In this document: piece by piece, positions 41,810 to 49,790 of the stretch
Layout of the letters: each line of letters starts with the position of its first letter
Position numbering within the stretch: position 1 is the first letter of the stretch
NCBI RefSeq assembly: GCF_948329515.1
Contig: NZ_CAOJCN010000018.1
Coordinates: 61,011 to 125,010 of the forward strand
DNA length: 64,000 nt
Source: Cohnella rhizoplanae
Lineage (GTDB): Bacteria > Bacillota > Bacilli > Paenibacillales > Paenibacillaceae
Direction of reading: 5' to 3'
Translations under genes and position numbers: made by a program
Notes under the pieces: generated by a model
Databases searched by the model: none
What the model was told of the DNA's origin: nothing
What the model saw: only the letters and a program-made list of their open reading frames with translations

Positions 41810-43231
41810 ATGCTGTTCGTATGGCCGGTCTTGTGGGCGGTGGCGCTCTTTCTGCTGGCTGCCGGCTCGGGCTCCTCCGCGTCCCGGCGCCTCGCCGCGG
41901 TGTCCTTCTTCGCCGGGACGGGCGCGCTGGCTGCCGTCCTCGATCTGAACCTCATTCCCGCTCTGGCGGAGGGGGCGGTCCGCGACCGGTGGGAGCCGCC
42001 GCTCTACCGGCTCCAAGCCGCGGCTTCGGTCAGCTCCTATTACGGCGTACCATACGCTTTTCTGCTGTTCGCGCTGGCGTTCCGGCCCGTGCGCATGCCG
42101 CCTGCGCTGCGGCGGGCGCTGCCGGTCGTCCTTTTGCTGCCGATCGCGCTCTGCCTGCTCCTGACGCCGGGCTATACCGAGCGCTATCCGGTTTCCTTCG
42201 ACATCGTCGTCTGGTGGGCGGCCCCGTATATCCTGTACGGCTCGGCGCACATCCTGGCGCTGCACCCCCGGCGCTCGCCTCTCTCCCCGACCTATTGGAT
42301 CGTTTGCCTGGCCGTGGTACCGCCCGTCCTGTTTCTGATGGTCATGAGCTACGTGCTGCCCAGCCTCGGCATGCTGCGGATGTGGGTATACAATGCATGG
42401 GTCGCGTCGCTCGCGGTCGCGGTATTCCTCGTCGGCCTGTTCAGCTACGGGTTCATGGGCGTCCGTCTGCTCGTCGACCGCCGCCGGCTGGATACGACGT
42501 GGAGGGCGGTCGGCGCCGGTACCGCGATCCTGAACCACGCCATGAAGAACGACGCGGGAAAGCTGCGGCTGTTCGGGGAAAAAACGAAGCGCTACGCGGA
42601 GCGGACCGGGCAGCCCGAGCTGCTGCAGGATATCGAGACCATGCTGTCCGCGTCGCTGCACATGCAGGAGATGATCGCCCGCGTCCACCGGCGCACCGGC
42701 GATCTGGAGCTGCGCCGGACGGGCGTCCGCCTGGGCGGGCTCGTCCGCGCTACGCTCGCCGCGCTCGAGCCGCAGCTCGAGGGCGTGCGGCTGCGGCTCG
42801 AGCTGCCGGCGCGGGAGTGGCAGGCGGAGGTGGACGCGGCGCAGCTCGGCGAGGCGCTGAGCAACGTCGTCTCCAACGCGGCGGATGCGATGCGGGGGCG
42901 CGGCGGGACGCTGACGGTGAAGCTGTCGGAGGGTCGGCGGGAGCTTGTCGTCGAGGTGGCCGACACCGGGCCGGGCATGACCCGGAGCCAGCGCGCGCAT
43001 GCGCTGGAGCCCTTTTATACGACCAAGGGCGGCGGGACGAACTTCGGTCTCGGCTTGCCCTATGCGTATCAAGTGATGCGCAAACACGGCGGAACGCTCA
43101 CGGTGCGCAGCAGGATCGGGCAGGGGACGACCGTCTACATGGCGCTGCCCAAGCGGAGCGTGCGCGCGGAGCCGGTCGCGTCTTCGCGTGCGGCGGACAA
43201 AAGGGAGGCAGGTCTGGATGCAGGACATTAA
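41810..43231 (+). CDS. Membrane sensor histidine kinase
   Basis: Kinase of 473 residues. About seven hydrophobic segments in the first 230 residues form a membrane sensor with no extracellular domain of note. The probable phospho-accepting His is in ILNHAMKNDAGKL near residue 243, and the ATP-binding domain has NVVSNAADAM (N box), VADTGPGM (G1) and FGLGLPYAYQVM (G2). The ATG at 41810 has AAGGAGGA upstream. It overlaps the response regulator gene by 14 bases, so the two form a coupled pair. Confidence 0.9.
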   Translation: MLFVWPVLWAVALFLLAAGSGSSASRRLAAVSFFAGTGALAAVLDLNLIPALAEGAVRDRWEPPLYRLQAAASVSSYYGVPYAFLLFALAFRPVRMPPALRRALPVVLLLPIALCLLLTPGYTERYPVSFDIVVWWAAPYILYGSAHILALHPRRSPLSPTYWIVCLAVVPPVLFLMVMSYVLPSLGMLRMWVYNAWVASLAVAVFLVGLFSYGFMGVRLLVDRRRLDTTWRAVGAGTAILNHAMKNDAGKLRLFGEKTKRYAERTGQPELLQDIETMLSASLHMQEMIARVHRRTGDLELRRTGVRLGGLVRATLAALEPQLEGVRLRLELPAREWQAEVDAAQLGEALSNVVSNAADAMRGRGGTLTVKLSEGRRELVVEVADTGPGMTRSQRAHALEPFYTTKGGGTNFGLGLPYAYQVMRKHGGTLTVRSRIGQGTTVYMALPKRSVRAEPVASSRAADKREAGLDAGH

Positions 43232-43913
43232 GATATGGATCGTCGAGGACGACGAGGACTGGCGCAGGGGGCTTGTCTCCTACCTGGGCGAAGAGCCGGG
43301 CTTGCAGGTAACGCTGGCCAGCGGTGAACCGGACCGGGTGCGCGGGGCGCTTCGGGACGCGCAGCGCGACCCGCTGCCCGACGTCGTCCTCATGGATATC
43401 ATGCTGCACGGCGTGCCGGAGGGCATCGCGCTGGCCGAGGAGACTGCGGCCGCCGGCGCGCGGGTCATCATGCTGACCTCGATGGAGGAGAAGGACCTCA
43501 TCCTGGGTTCTTTCCAGGCGGGCGCCATCGACTACCAGCTCAAGACGGACTTCGAAGGCTTGCCCGCCGCGATCCGCGCCGCCGCCCGGCGCGAGGCGCC
43601 GATCAGCCCGGCGGCCGCCGAGCGGATGCGGGAGGAATTCAGGCGGCTCAAGGCGCTCGAGCGGGAGTTCGAGACCAAGAAGCTGCAGGATCTCATCACC
43701 CCCGCCGAGCTGCAGCTGCTGGAGATGGTCGACCGCGGCTATTCCCAGTCGCAGATCGCGGACAGGCAGTTCATCTCGATCCGCACGGTAAAGAACCACA
43801 TCAATCACATCCTCCGCAAATTAGGCGTTCCCGGCTCCAAGGAAGCGGCCAGGCGGGCCAGGGAGATGGGGCTTTTCCGGCCGGGGGACGGCGGGCGGGA
43901 GCCGCCGGAATAA
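43218..43913 (+). CDS. NarL/FixJ-family response regulator
   Basis: Response regulator of 231 residues. The receiver domain has the acidic pair D11/D12 (VEDDEDW), phospho-accepting D60 (VVLMDIM), Thr in MLTSMEE and Lys in QLKTDF. The C-terminal LuxR-type helix-turn-helix contains LITPAELQLLEMVDRGYSQS and IRTVKNHINHILRKL. The ATG at 43218 is preceded by GGGAGG. It is the cognate partner of the upstream kinase. Confidence 0.92.
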   Translation: MQDIKIWIVEDDEDWRRGLVSYLGEEPGLQVTLASGEPDRVRGALRDAQRDPLPDVVLMDIMLHGVPEGIALAEETAAAGARVIMLTSMEEKDLILGSFQAGAIDYQLKTDFEGLPAAIRAAARREAPISPAAAERMREEFRRLKALEREFETKKLQDLITPAELQLLEMVDRGYSQSQIADRQFISIRTVKNHINHILRKLGVPGSKEAARRAREMGLFRPGDGGREPPE

Positions 43914-43937
43914 ACGACATCGCTTAGCGCCAAGATG

Positions 43938-43968
43938 GTACCACATAAAGATGGTACTATTTTTTTTG
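43938..43968 (+). terminator. Terminator after the two-component genes
   Basis: A 6-bp stem (GTACCA at about 43938 with TGGTAC at about 43952) with an 8-base loop is followed by a long T run. The hairpin arises within a direct repeat of AAGATGGTAC (43932 and 43948). Confidence 0.6.
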
Positions 43969-44011
43969 CCCCGATTTTCTAAAATGAGGGAGAAGAGAGG
44001 GGGCGCGAGCC

Positions 44012-44722
44012 ATGAGGTTCGAACCATACACGGCGCCGCATTGGGCGGCGCTCGGGCTGCTGGCGCTGCTCGTCGCCGGCCTGTGCCTGCAGCGTCGCCA
44101 GCTGCGGGGCTCGAAGCGGATGCGTGTCGGACTGGCCGCCTCGGCCGTCGTTGTCGAGACGGCCATGCTGGCCGAGCGCGCCGTCACGCGGGACTGGGAC
44201 GTCTACGCGCTGCCGCTGGAGCTGTGCAGCCTGATGATCTGGCTGACCGCGCTCATGGTGCTGACAGGCAGCCGGAGACTGTACGAGATCACCTTTTTCC
44301 TAGGCATCCTCGGCGCGGTCCAGGCGCTGGCGACGCCCGACCTGACGGCCCCGTTTCCGACATTCGGCTTCGCGCACTTCTTCCTCGGCCATATCCTGAT
44401 CGTCTTCTCCAATCTGTACATGACGATCGTCGAAGGCTACCGCCCGACGCTGCGGTCCGCCCTGCGCGCCTTCGGTTGGCTGCAATTGCTGGCGGTGCCC
44501 GCCGCGATAGCCGACGCGCTGGCCGGGACCAACTTCATGTTCCTCGCCCGCAAGCCGCCGTCCGCGTCGCTGCTCGACCTGCTCGGCCCTTGGCCCTGGT
44601 ACCTGCTCCAGCTCGAGGCCGTGGCGCTGGCGCTCTGCCTGCTCCTGCTCGGCATCGTCAAGCTTGCGGACCGATTGCTCCCTGGCGACACCCATTCCCC
44701 GAAGGAGGCCTCACCGTCATGA
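44012..44722 (+). CDS. TIGR02206-family membrane protein (YwaF-like)
   Basis: Integral membrane protein of 236 residues with about seven hydrophobic segments. Recognisable family features are YALPLELCSLMIWLTAL, HFFLGHILIVFSNLYMTIVE and GTNFMFLARKP. The function is unknown. The ATG at 44012 has GAGAGGGGG upstream. The stop overlaps the ATG of the next gene by four bases. Confidence 0.85.
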   Translation: MRFEPYTAPHWAALGLLALLVAGLCLQRRQLRGSKRMRVGLAASAVVVETAMLAERAVTRDWDVYALPLELCSLMIWLTALMVLTGSRRLYEITFFLGILGAVQALATPDLTAPFPTFGFAHFFLGHILIVFSNLYMTIVEGYRPTLRSALRAFGWLQLLAVPAAIADALAGTNFMFLARKPPSASLLDLLGPWPWYLLQLEAVALALCLLLLGIVKLADRLLPGDTHSPKEASPS

Positions 44723-46305
44723 CCGACCATTTGCGGAAGCATTGGACATCCCTGCTCGGCGTCGCGCTCGTACTGACCGCCTTTATCACCTTGTTCCGGT
44801 ATACGATCGACCGCGGCTGGATCACCGATCCGATGAAGATCGGCTTCGGGCTGCTGGCCGGCGTCGGATTCGCCCTGGTCGGCGCGCGGATCGCGACCAA
44901 GCCCAGGGGGGCGGTAGCGGGCGAGATCGGCCTCGGCCTCGGCGCCTGCGTTCTCTATGCCACGGTCGCCTTCGCCGGCATCGCCTATGCGCTATGGGCA
45001 CCCATGACCGTGCTGCTCGGCATGATCGCCGTCACCGCGCTGGCCGTCGCCTACGCCTGGCGGTTCGGCTCCCGTCTGCTCATGCATATCGCGCTTGCCG
45101 GCGGCCTGCTGTCGCCGATGCTGATGCTGCCCGAGACCGACCAGGTATTCGCGCTGTTCCTGTATTTGCTCGTGCTCAACGCCGCCTTTTTCTCGATCAG
45201 CATCGCCAAGGGATGGAGCGAGCTGAGGCCCGTCGCTTTTGCCGGCACCTGGGCGCTCTACGCCATCTACTTCTTCTGGTTCGACCCGGCGCTGGACGGC
45301 TGGGGGAACATGCCGATCCGGTACGCGCTGGCCGCCTTCCTGTTCTACCATGCCGGATGCCTGATCGCCAGCATGCGTCTCGGCCGCTGCTTCGACGGCA
45401 TGAATATGTATCTGAGCCTCGCGAACGGCATATTATTCGGCGTATGGGCACTGATTATATTGCAGCGCGAGCTGCATAACGGCTATACGCTGGCTTTCAT
45501 CGGCCTGCTGTTCCTCGCTGCGGCCGCCTTCGTGCTGCGGCAGTCCGGCCGCACGCTCGCTTACGCGCTGAGCCACGGCCTTAGCGGAGCGCTGCTCGTG
45601 CTGATCGCGCTGAGCCAGCTCGGCAGCGGCCTGGCCGTGAAGCCCATGCTGAACGTCTACCTTTGGGCCGGCGTCGCGATCGCCCTCGCGGCGGCGAGCC
45701 GAGTCCGCAAGCATTGGCTGCCGGAGGCGCTCTCCATGACGATCTGGTTCATCGTGGGCGTCTACTGGTTCTCCGCGACGTGGACGACGCCCCGGGGCGA
45801 CTGGTTCGGCGCTTACGTCCCCTTCCTGAACTGGGGCGCCTTGTCCTGGATGCTGCTGGCCGCGCTCGGCTTCTACTATGCGATCGGCCGGCAGGTCTTC
45901 GGGGTCGAAGGCGCGGACCGCCAGCTCGTGTCCAACATCTTCGCGCTGGGCGCCCATCTCGTCATCGGCGGCTTGCTGACCGTGCAGATTATCGGCTTAT
46001 TCGAGGCGTACGACTGGGGGAGCGGGGAAGGGACGCTGCTGCGGCTTGGTTTGTCGTTGGCTTGGGGCGTATACGCGCTGCTGCTGTTCCTCTGGGGCGC
46101 GTACCGCCGCGAAACTTTCTTCCGCTGGTTCGGCTCCGCCGTGCTGGTCGCGGTCGCGCTTAAGGCGATGATCCTCGATCTGCAAGGCGAGGAGACGCTG
46201 CTGAAGGTGCTCGTCCTGCTGGGGCTCGGGGGCATCTCCTTCCTGATCACTTGGGTGAACGGCAGATGGTCGCCGCGCGCGGAAAAGGCTGCAAATGGTA
46301 GATAA
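44719..46305 (+). CDS. DUF2339-like polytopic membrane protein
   Basis: Very hydrophobic protein of 528 residues with around 14 predicted membrane segments and a short basic N-terminus (MTDHLRKHWTS). The sequence style (GGLLSPMLMLPETD, NAAFFSISIAKGW, LRLGLSLAWGVYALLLF) resembles the DUF2339 family, whose role is unknown. The ATG at 44719 overlaps the previous stop and has AAGGAGG upstream, giving tight coupling with the YwaF-like gene. Confidence 0.75.
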   Translation: MTDHLRKHWTSLLGVALVLTAFITLFRYTIDRGWITDPMKIGFGLLAGVGFALVGARIATKPRGAVAGEIGLGLGACVLYATVAFAGIAYALWAPMTVLLGMIAVTALAVAYAWRFGSRLLMHIALAGGLLSPMLMLPETDQVFALFLYLLVLNAAFFSISIAKGWSELRPVAFAGTWALYAIYFFWFDPALDGWGNMPIRYALAAFLFYHAGCLIASMRLGRCFDGMNMYLSLANGILFGVWALIILQRELHNGYTLAFIGLLFLAAAAFVLRQSGRTLAYALSHGLSGALLVLIALSQLGSGLAVKPMLNVYLWAGVAIALAAASRVRKHWLPEALSMTIWFIVGVYWFSATWTTPRGDWFGAYVPFLNWGALSWMLLAALGFYYAIGRQVFGVEGADRQLVSNIFALGAHLVIGGLLTVQIIGLFEAYDWGSGEGTLLRLGLSLAWGVYALLLFLWGAYRRETFFRWFGSAVLVAVALKAMILDLQGEETLLKVLVLLGLGGISFLITWVNGRWSPRAEKAANGR

Positions 46306-46321
46306 ACGGGCGGAATCGCTT

Positions 46322-46433
46322 TATAATGCGGGAGTACGAAGATGACTGAGCGGTGCGCGGGGGCAAACCCCGCGCGCCGAGCCTTCGTCGGCCGTACGAA
46401 TCGGACGGCAACCCGCCGGGGGAGGTACCCGCC
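46322..46433 (+). promoter_or_regulatory. -10 element and structured leader before the small membrane protein gene
   Basis: TATAAT at 46322-46327 is followed by about 100 bases able to form hairpins. The strongest has its 5' arm at 46351-46362 and 3' arm at 46368-46379 with loop GCAAA; a second candidate is CCGT-N9-ACGG near 46392-46408. The leader ends in GGGGGAGG at 46418-46425. No known riboswitch class could be matched. The -35 match is poor. Confidence 0.45.
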
Positions 46434-46661
46434 ATCGAAGTCAGCGCGCTGGCCATCGTTCTCGTATCGTTAATCTCCGTCGCCTGCGTCTGGAGTATGC
46501 TCGCGCTGATCGTCCGTCAAGCTATTCAAGCCTCGGGCACGTCGCACAAGCTCGACCTGCTGACGAAGGAGGTGCGGGCGCTCCGGCGCGAGCTGCGCGA
46601 GCGGGATTCCGGACCGCGGGACAGCGAGGTGAGAGGGCATCAAGTCGATCATAGCGTATAG
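46434..46661 (+). CDS. Small single-pass membrane protein with coiled-coil tail
   Basis: Protein of about 75 residues with one membrane helix (ALAIVLVSLISVACVWSMLA) followed by a charged helix (KLDLLTKEVRALRRELRERD). The best ribosome binding site, GGGGGAGG at 46418-46425, is 8 bases upstream of an ATC codon, not a standard start. The only standard in-frame start upstream is a GTG at 46353 inside a strong hairpin with no site; the first downstream ATG would cut the membrane helix. The ATC at 46434 is therefore proposed. Function unknown. It overlaps the next gene by 23 bases. Confidence 0.6.
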   Translation: MEVSALAIVLVSLISVACVWSMLALIVRQAIQASGTSHKLDLLTKEVRALRRELRERDSGPRDSEVRGHQVDHSV

Positions 46662-47442
46662 GCCGCCCGTTCTGCAGGGGCTGCGCAGGTTTTGGCTGTT
46701 CGGCTGGAACCAGGCGCTGAGCTGCGTTTTTCCAGTCGTTATCTTTTCCGCGCTCGGACTGACCAAGATCGTCCACGTGCCCGGACTTGCGAGATACGAT
46801 CTGATCCTGATCGTCTGCATCGCCGCGCAGGCTGCCATGCTGCTGGCGAAGCTCGAGACCGTCGACGAGCTGAAGGTCGTCACGATGTTCCATGTCATCG
46901 GCCTCGGACTGGAGCTGTTCAAGGTACAGATGGGCTCGTGGGCCTATCCCGAGGATGCCTGGTTCAAGATCGGCGGCGTGCCGCTGTACAGCGGCTTCAT
47001 GTACGCGAGCGTCGCGAGTTATATATGCCAGGCGTGGCGTAGGCTTGATCTGAGACTGACCGGCTGGCCGCATGCCTGGGCTTCGACGGCGCTGGCGGTG
47101 CTCATTTACGCCAACTTCTTCACGCATCACTGGCTGCCGGATCTCCGTTGGGCGCTGATGGCGTTGCTGGCGGTGTTGTTTCTGAAGACGAAGGTCTATT
47201 ACACGGTCGGCGGCAAGACCTTTGCCATGCCCATGCTGGCCGCGTACGTACTCATCGCGTTTTTTATCTGGCTGGCGGAAAATATATCGACGTTCCTCGG
47301 CGCCTGGCGCTATCCGAACCAGGAGGCGGGCTGGGCGCTCGTGCATTGGGGCAAGCTTAGTTCTTGGTTCATGCTCGTCATCATCAGCATCATCATCGTC
47401 GTGCAGCTCAAGGACCTCAAAACCTATCTGCGCAAAACGTAA
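46639..47442 (+). CDS. DUF817 family membrane protein
   Basis: Integral membrane protein of about 267 residues with some seven hydrophobic segments. Family features are LETVDELKVVTMFHVIGLGL, WAYPEDAWFKIGGVPLYSG, ANFFTHHWLPDLRW and WLAENISTFLGAWRYPN. A GTG at 46777 is the first standard start, but conserved-looking family sequence (FGWNQALSCVFPVVIFSALG) lies upstream of it, back to an in-frame stop at 46630-46632. In that stretch no ATG, GTG or TTG occurs; the ATC at 46639 lies 6 bases after GAGGTGA and is the best candidate. Function unknown. Confidence 0.75.
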   Translation: MKSIIAYRPPVLQGLRRFWLFGWNQALSCVFPVVIFSALGLTKIVHVPGLARYDLILIVCIAAQAAMLLAKLETVDELKVVTMFHVIGLGLELFKVQMGSWAYPEDAWFKIGGVPLYSGFMYASVASYICQAWRRLDLRLTGWPHAWASTALAVLIYANFFTHHWLPDLRWALMALLAVLFLKTKVYYTVGGKTFAMPMLAAYVLIAFFIWLAENISTFLGAWRYPNQEAGWALVHWGKLSSWFMLVIISIIIVVQLKDLKTYLRKT

Positions 47443-47480
47443 AAAGCGGGCGCCTCCGATCGAAGGAGGTCCCGCTTTTC
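47442..47480. terminator. Bidirectional terminator between the DUF817 and DinB-family genes
   Basis: AAAAGCGGG at 47442-47450 pairs with CCCGCTTTT at 47471-47479, with an additional CCTCC/GGAGG stem inside. A/T runs occur at both ends. Confidence 0.85.
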
Positions 47481-47506
47481 GCGTGCATGACGCCATATGG
47501 CTTGGA

Positions 47507-48022
47507 TTATTTCAAATACTTTTCCTCGATTATGCGCAAGTGGTGCAGCTCATGGCCGCTATTAATGCAGGCCAGCGCCCGCACGCTGACCGGGCTGCCG
47601 TTCGCGTTGCCGATCCGCTTCCAGTCATCGTCCCGCAGTCCGCGGAGCAGCGTCAGCGTCGATTCGCGCACCGTCCGGTAGTCCTCGGCCAGCTGCGCCG
47701 GCGTCCAGCCCTCGAACGGACCGTTCGGCACGAGCTCGTCCTGCTCGTAGCCCGGTAGGCTCGTCTGGTCGCCGCGGGCGATGCGGAGCAGCCGGTAACT
47801 CTGGATGCGCTCATTGTCGCTGATATGGCCGATGACCTGCTTGAGCGACCATTTGCCCGGCGCGTAGCGATAATTCGCCTGCGCCTCCGTAAGTCCGGCG
47901 ATCAGGCCGAGCGTGCGCGCCTTCTGCGCCTCCAGAATCTCGATGATGTCGCCCTCCGGGGCGAGCGAGACGTACTGGCCTTGGTAAGGCGTGTATTCGC
48001 GGGAATCGGGACGTTCGCGCAT
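47507..48022 (-). CDS. DinB family protein
   Basis: Four-helix-bundle protein of 171 residues with the scattered His ligands expected of the DinB/YfiT superfamily: HISDNERIQSYRLLRIARGD in the middle and SGHELHHLRIIEEKYL at the C-terminus. Members are metal-dependent transferases or hydrolases, often thiol-S-transferases using bacillithiol; the substrate is not known here. The ATG at 48022 has GGAGGAGG upstream on its strand; the longer frame to 48208 has no site. No LexA box is seen in front of it. Confidence 0.82.
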   Translation of the reverse strand: MRERPDSREYTPYQGQYVSLAPEGDIIEILEAQKARTLGLIAGLTEAQANYRYAPGKWSLKQVIGHISDNERIQSYRLLRIARGDQTSLPGYEQDELVPNGPFEGWTPAQLAEDYRTVRESTLTLLRGLRDDDWKRIGNANGSPVSVRALACINSGHELHHLRIIEEKYLK

Positions 48023-48202
48023 AGCTTGATTGCCTCCTCCGTAAAGTTTGTACTGAGCGTATAGCCGGCCGGCGAGCGTTGTCAACCTTTCGTTCAAGAT
48101 AAGTGAAGCCGCCGGCGGCGCGGTTATAAATAATGGCGGAGATGGACAAGGTATTTTCCAAGGCATGAATGTGACAAAGTTGTTACGGCGAAACATTCGG
48201 AC

Positions 48203-48231
48203 TTGCAACGGCGGCGTCTAATGGCTAACAT
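48203..48231 (+). promoter_or_regulatory. Sigma-A-like promoter of the 68-residue membrane protein gene
   Basis: TTGCAA at 48203-48208 and TAACAT at 48226-48231 are spaced by 17 bases, about 40 bases upstream of the start codon. Confidence 0.55.
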
Positions 48232-48272
48232 AGAGGATACTGGGAAAGTTATGAGATGAGGGAGGACAACCC

Positions 48273-48479
48273 ATGTTTCTCGCGGAAAATGCGGCTGAAT
48301 CCGCAAGCACGTTCGCGGTATTCGACATTTTCATGGTTATCATCACGGTTCTGATCGTAGTCGGGCTCGTTCGCCTCTTGAGGCAGCGTCCCAATAAGAA
48401 CGTTTTCGCCATCGGATTCACGGCGGTATCCCTGATCATCTTTTTGATCGCGGACGTCAAGATGGTCAGCGGCTGGTAA
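48273..48479 (+). CDS. Small two-helix membrane protein (possibly DUF2759)
   Basis: Protein of 68 residues with two hydrophobic helices (FDIFMVIITVLIVVGLVRLL and NVFAIGFTAVSLIIFLIADV) joined by a short basic loop RQRPNKN. It resembles the DUF2759 group of small Bacillales proteins; the function is unknown. The ATG at 48273 has GAGGGAGG upstream, a promoter at 48203 and a strong terminator after it, so it is a complete single-gene unit. Confidence 0.75.
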   Translation: MFLAENAAESASTFAVFDIFMVIITVLIVVGLVRLLRQRPNKNVFAIGFTAVSLIIFLIADVKMVSGW

Positions 48480-48514
48480 CCGCACCGGCCACCCACAACT
48501 CTATTTAATAACAA

Positions 48515-48546
48515 GAGAGCCGACCTTAGCGTCGGTTCTCTTTTTT
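48515..48546 (+). terminator. Rho-independent terminator
   Basis: GAGAGCCGAC (48515-48524) pairs with GTCGGTTCTC (48531-48540) and is followed by six T. Confidence 0.92.
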
Positions 48547-48648
48547 AGATTCGACACGTTTCGACAGGATCTCCGATATCGCCTCGGCTAGGATTCTGAT
48601 ATTGTGAGTAGGTGATTATTTACAAACGAGGGGAAGCTGGGGAGCGGA

Positions 48649-49770
48649 TTGTTTAAAAAGTTAAAGGGCAAAGCGGCGATCGGTGCCGCGTTTTTTTCGT
48701 TCGGGCTGCTGATGGCCGGTTCGGCGACGGCGGCGGCGCCTGCCGCGGGCGCCGTCAGTCTGCCGGTCAAGGTCATTAACGGCGAAGCCTATGTCAAAGC
48801 CACGGCCTTGACTGCCGCGCTGGGCGGCACCGGCACTTACGACAAGGCGAGCCAGACATACAAGTACGCGCCCGCGGACGTGCCGTCCGTCATCAAGCAG
48901 GTGGCGCCGAGCGTCGTCGCCATTATCGGCAAGCCGGACGCGGAGGGCGGCCGGTTCGCGCTGGCGCACGGTACGGGCGTCATCATCAAGCCGGACGGGT
49001 TGATCGTCACCAACGCCCACGTCGTGCAGGACATGTCCCGGATCGTCGTCGTGACGGCGGACGGCAAGGAGTACGAGGGCGTGCGCAAGCAGATGGACGT
49101 CACCAGCGACCTGGCGCTCGTGCAGATCAAGGCGAGCGGACTGAAGCCCGCGAAGTTCGCGGCTTCGCCGCTTAAGGTGACGGTCGGCGAGACGGCGATC
49201 GCCATCGGCACGCCGGTGTCCTTCTCGCTGCGCAACACGGCCACGGTCGGCGTCATCAGCGGGCTCAACCGGTCCGTATCCGACGACTACAACCTGCTGC
49301 AGACGGACGCGGCGATCAATCCGGGCAACAGCGGCGGTCCGCTCGTGAACATGAAGGGCGAGGTCGTCGGCATCAACTCCATGAAGTTCGTCGACGTCGA
49401 CATCGACAGCATGGGCTTCGCCATTCCGGCGGATACGGTGCAATACGTGCTCAATCAGTTTGCCAAATACGGCAAGGTCATGCGCCCGTCGCTGGGTCTG
49501 GAGCTCGAGGAGAGCTGGTCCGCCGTCGTCGGCCTGCCGACCGAGGAGCCGATGACCGTCACTGCGGTCGTATCCGCGGAGTCGCAGGCCGCAGGATTTA
49601 AGGTTGGCGACCAGATTTACGCGGTCGGCGGCAAGCAGATCGCCACGCTCGTAGAGCTGAGCGAGCTGCTCAAGTCCTACCTTCCCGGCGGGAAGATCGG
49701 CGTCACGGTATTGGCCGACGGCGATCTCGTGACCCGGCAAATCGTTCTGTCCAAGAGCTTGTCTCAATAA
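48649..49770 (+). CDS. HtrA-like S1C serine protease with stalk-like N-terminal region and PDZ domain
   Basis: Exported or membrane-anchored protease of 373 residues. A signal peptide (about 1-28) is followed by a half stalk (copper-amine-oxidase-N-like) region VINGEAYVKATALTAALGG, then a trypsin-like domain with the complete triad His124 (TNAHVV), Asp154 (SDLALV) and Ser228 (GNSGGP), and a C-terminal PDZ domain (about 285-370). It probably acts in envelope protein quality control. The TTG at 48649 is preceded by GGGGAG. It is 20 bases upstream of another exported stalk-domain gene and is probably co-transcribed with it. Confidence 0.87.
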   Translation: MFKKLKGKAAIGAAFFSFGLLMAGSATAAAPAAGAVSLPVKVINGEAYVKATALTAALGGTGTYDKASQTYKYAPADVPSVIKQVAPSVVAIIGKPDAEGGRFALAHGTGVIIKPDGLIVTNAHVVQDMSRIVVVTADGKEYEGVRKQMDVTSDLALVQIKASGLKPAKFAASPLKVTVGETAIAIGTPVSFSLRNTATVGVISGLNRSVSDDYNLLQTDAAINPGNSGGPLVNMKGEVVGINSMKFVDVDIDSMGFAIPADTVQYVLNQFAKYGKVMRPSLGLELEESWSAVVGLPTEEPMTVTAVVSAESQAAGFKVGDQIYAVGGKQIATLVELSELLKSYLPGGKIGVTVLADGDLVTRQIVLSKSLSQ

Positions 49771-49790
49771 AAAGGAGCCTAATCAAACTT

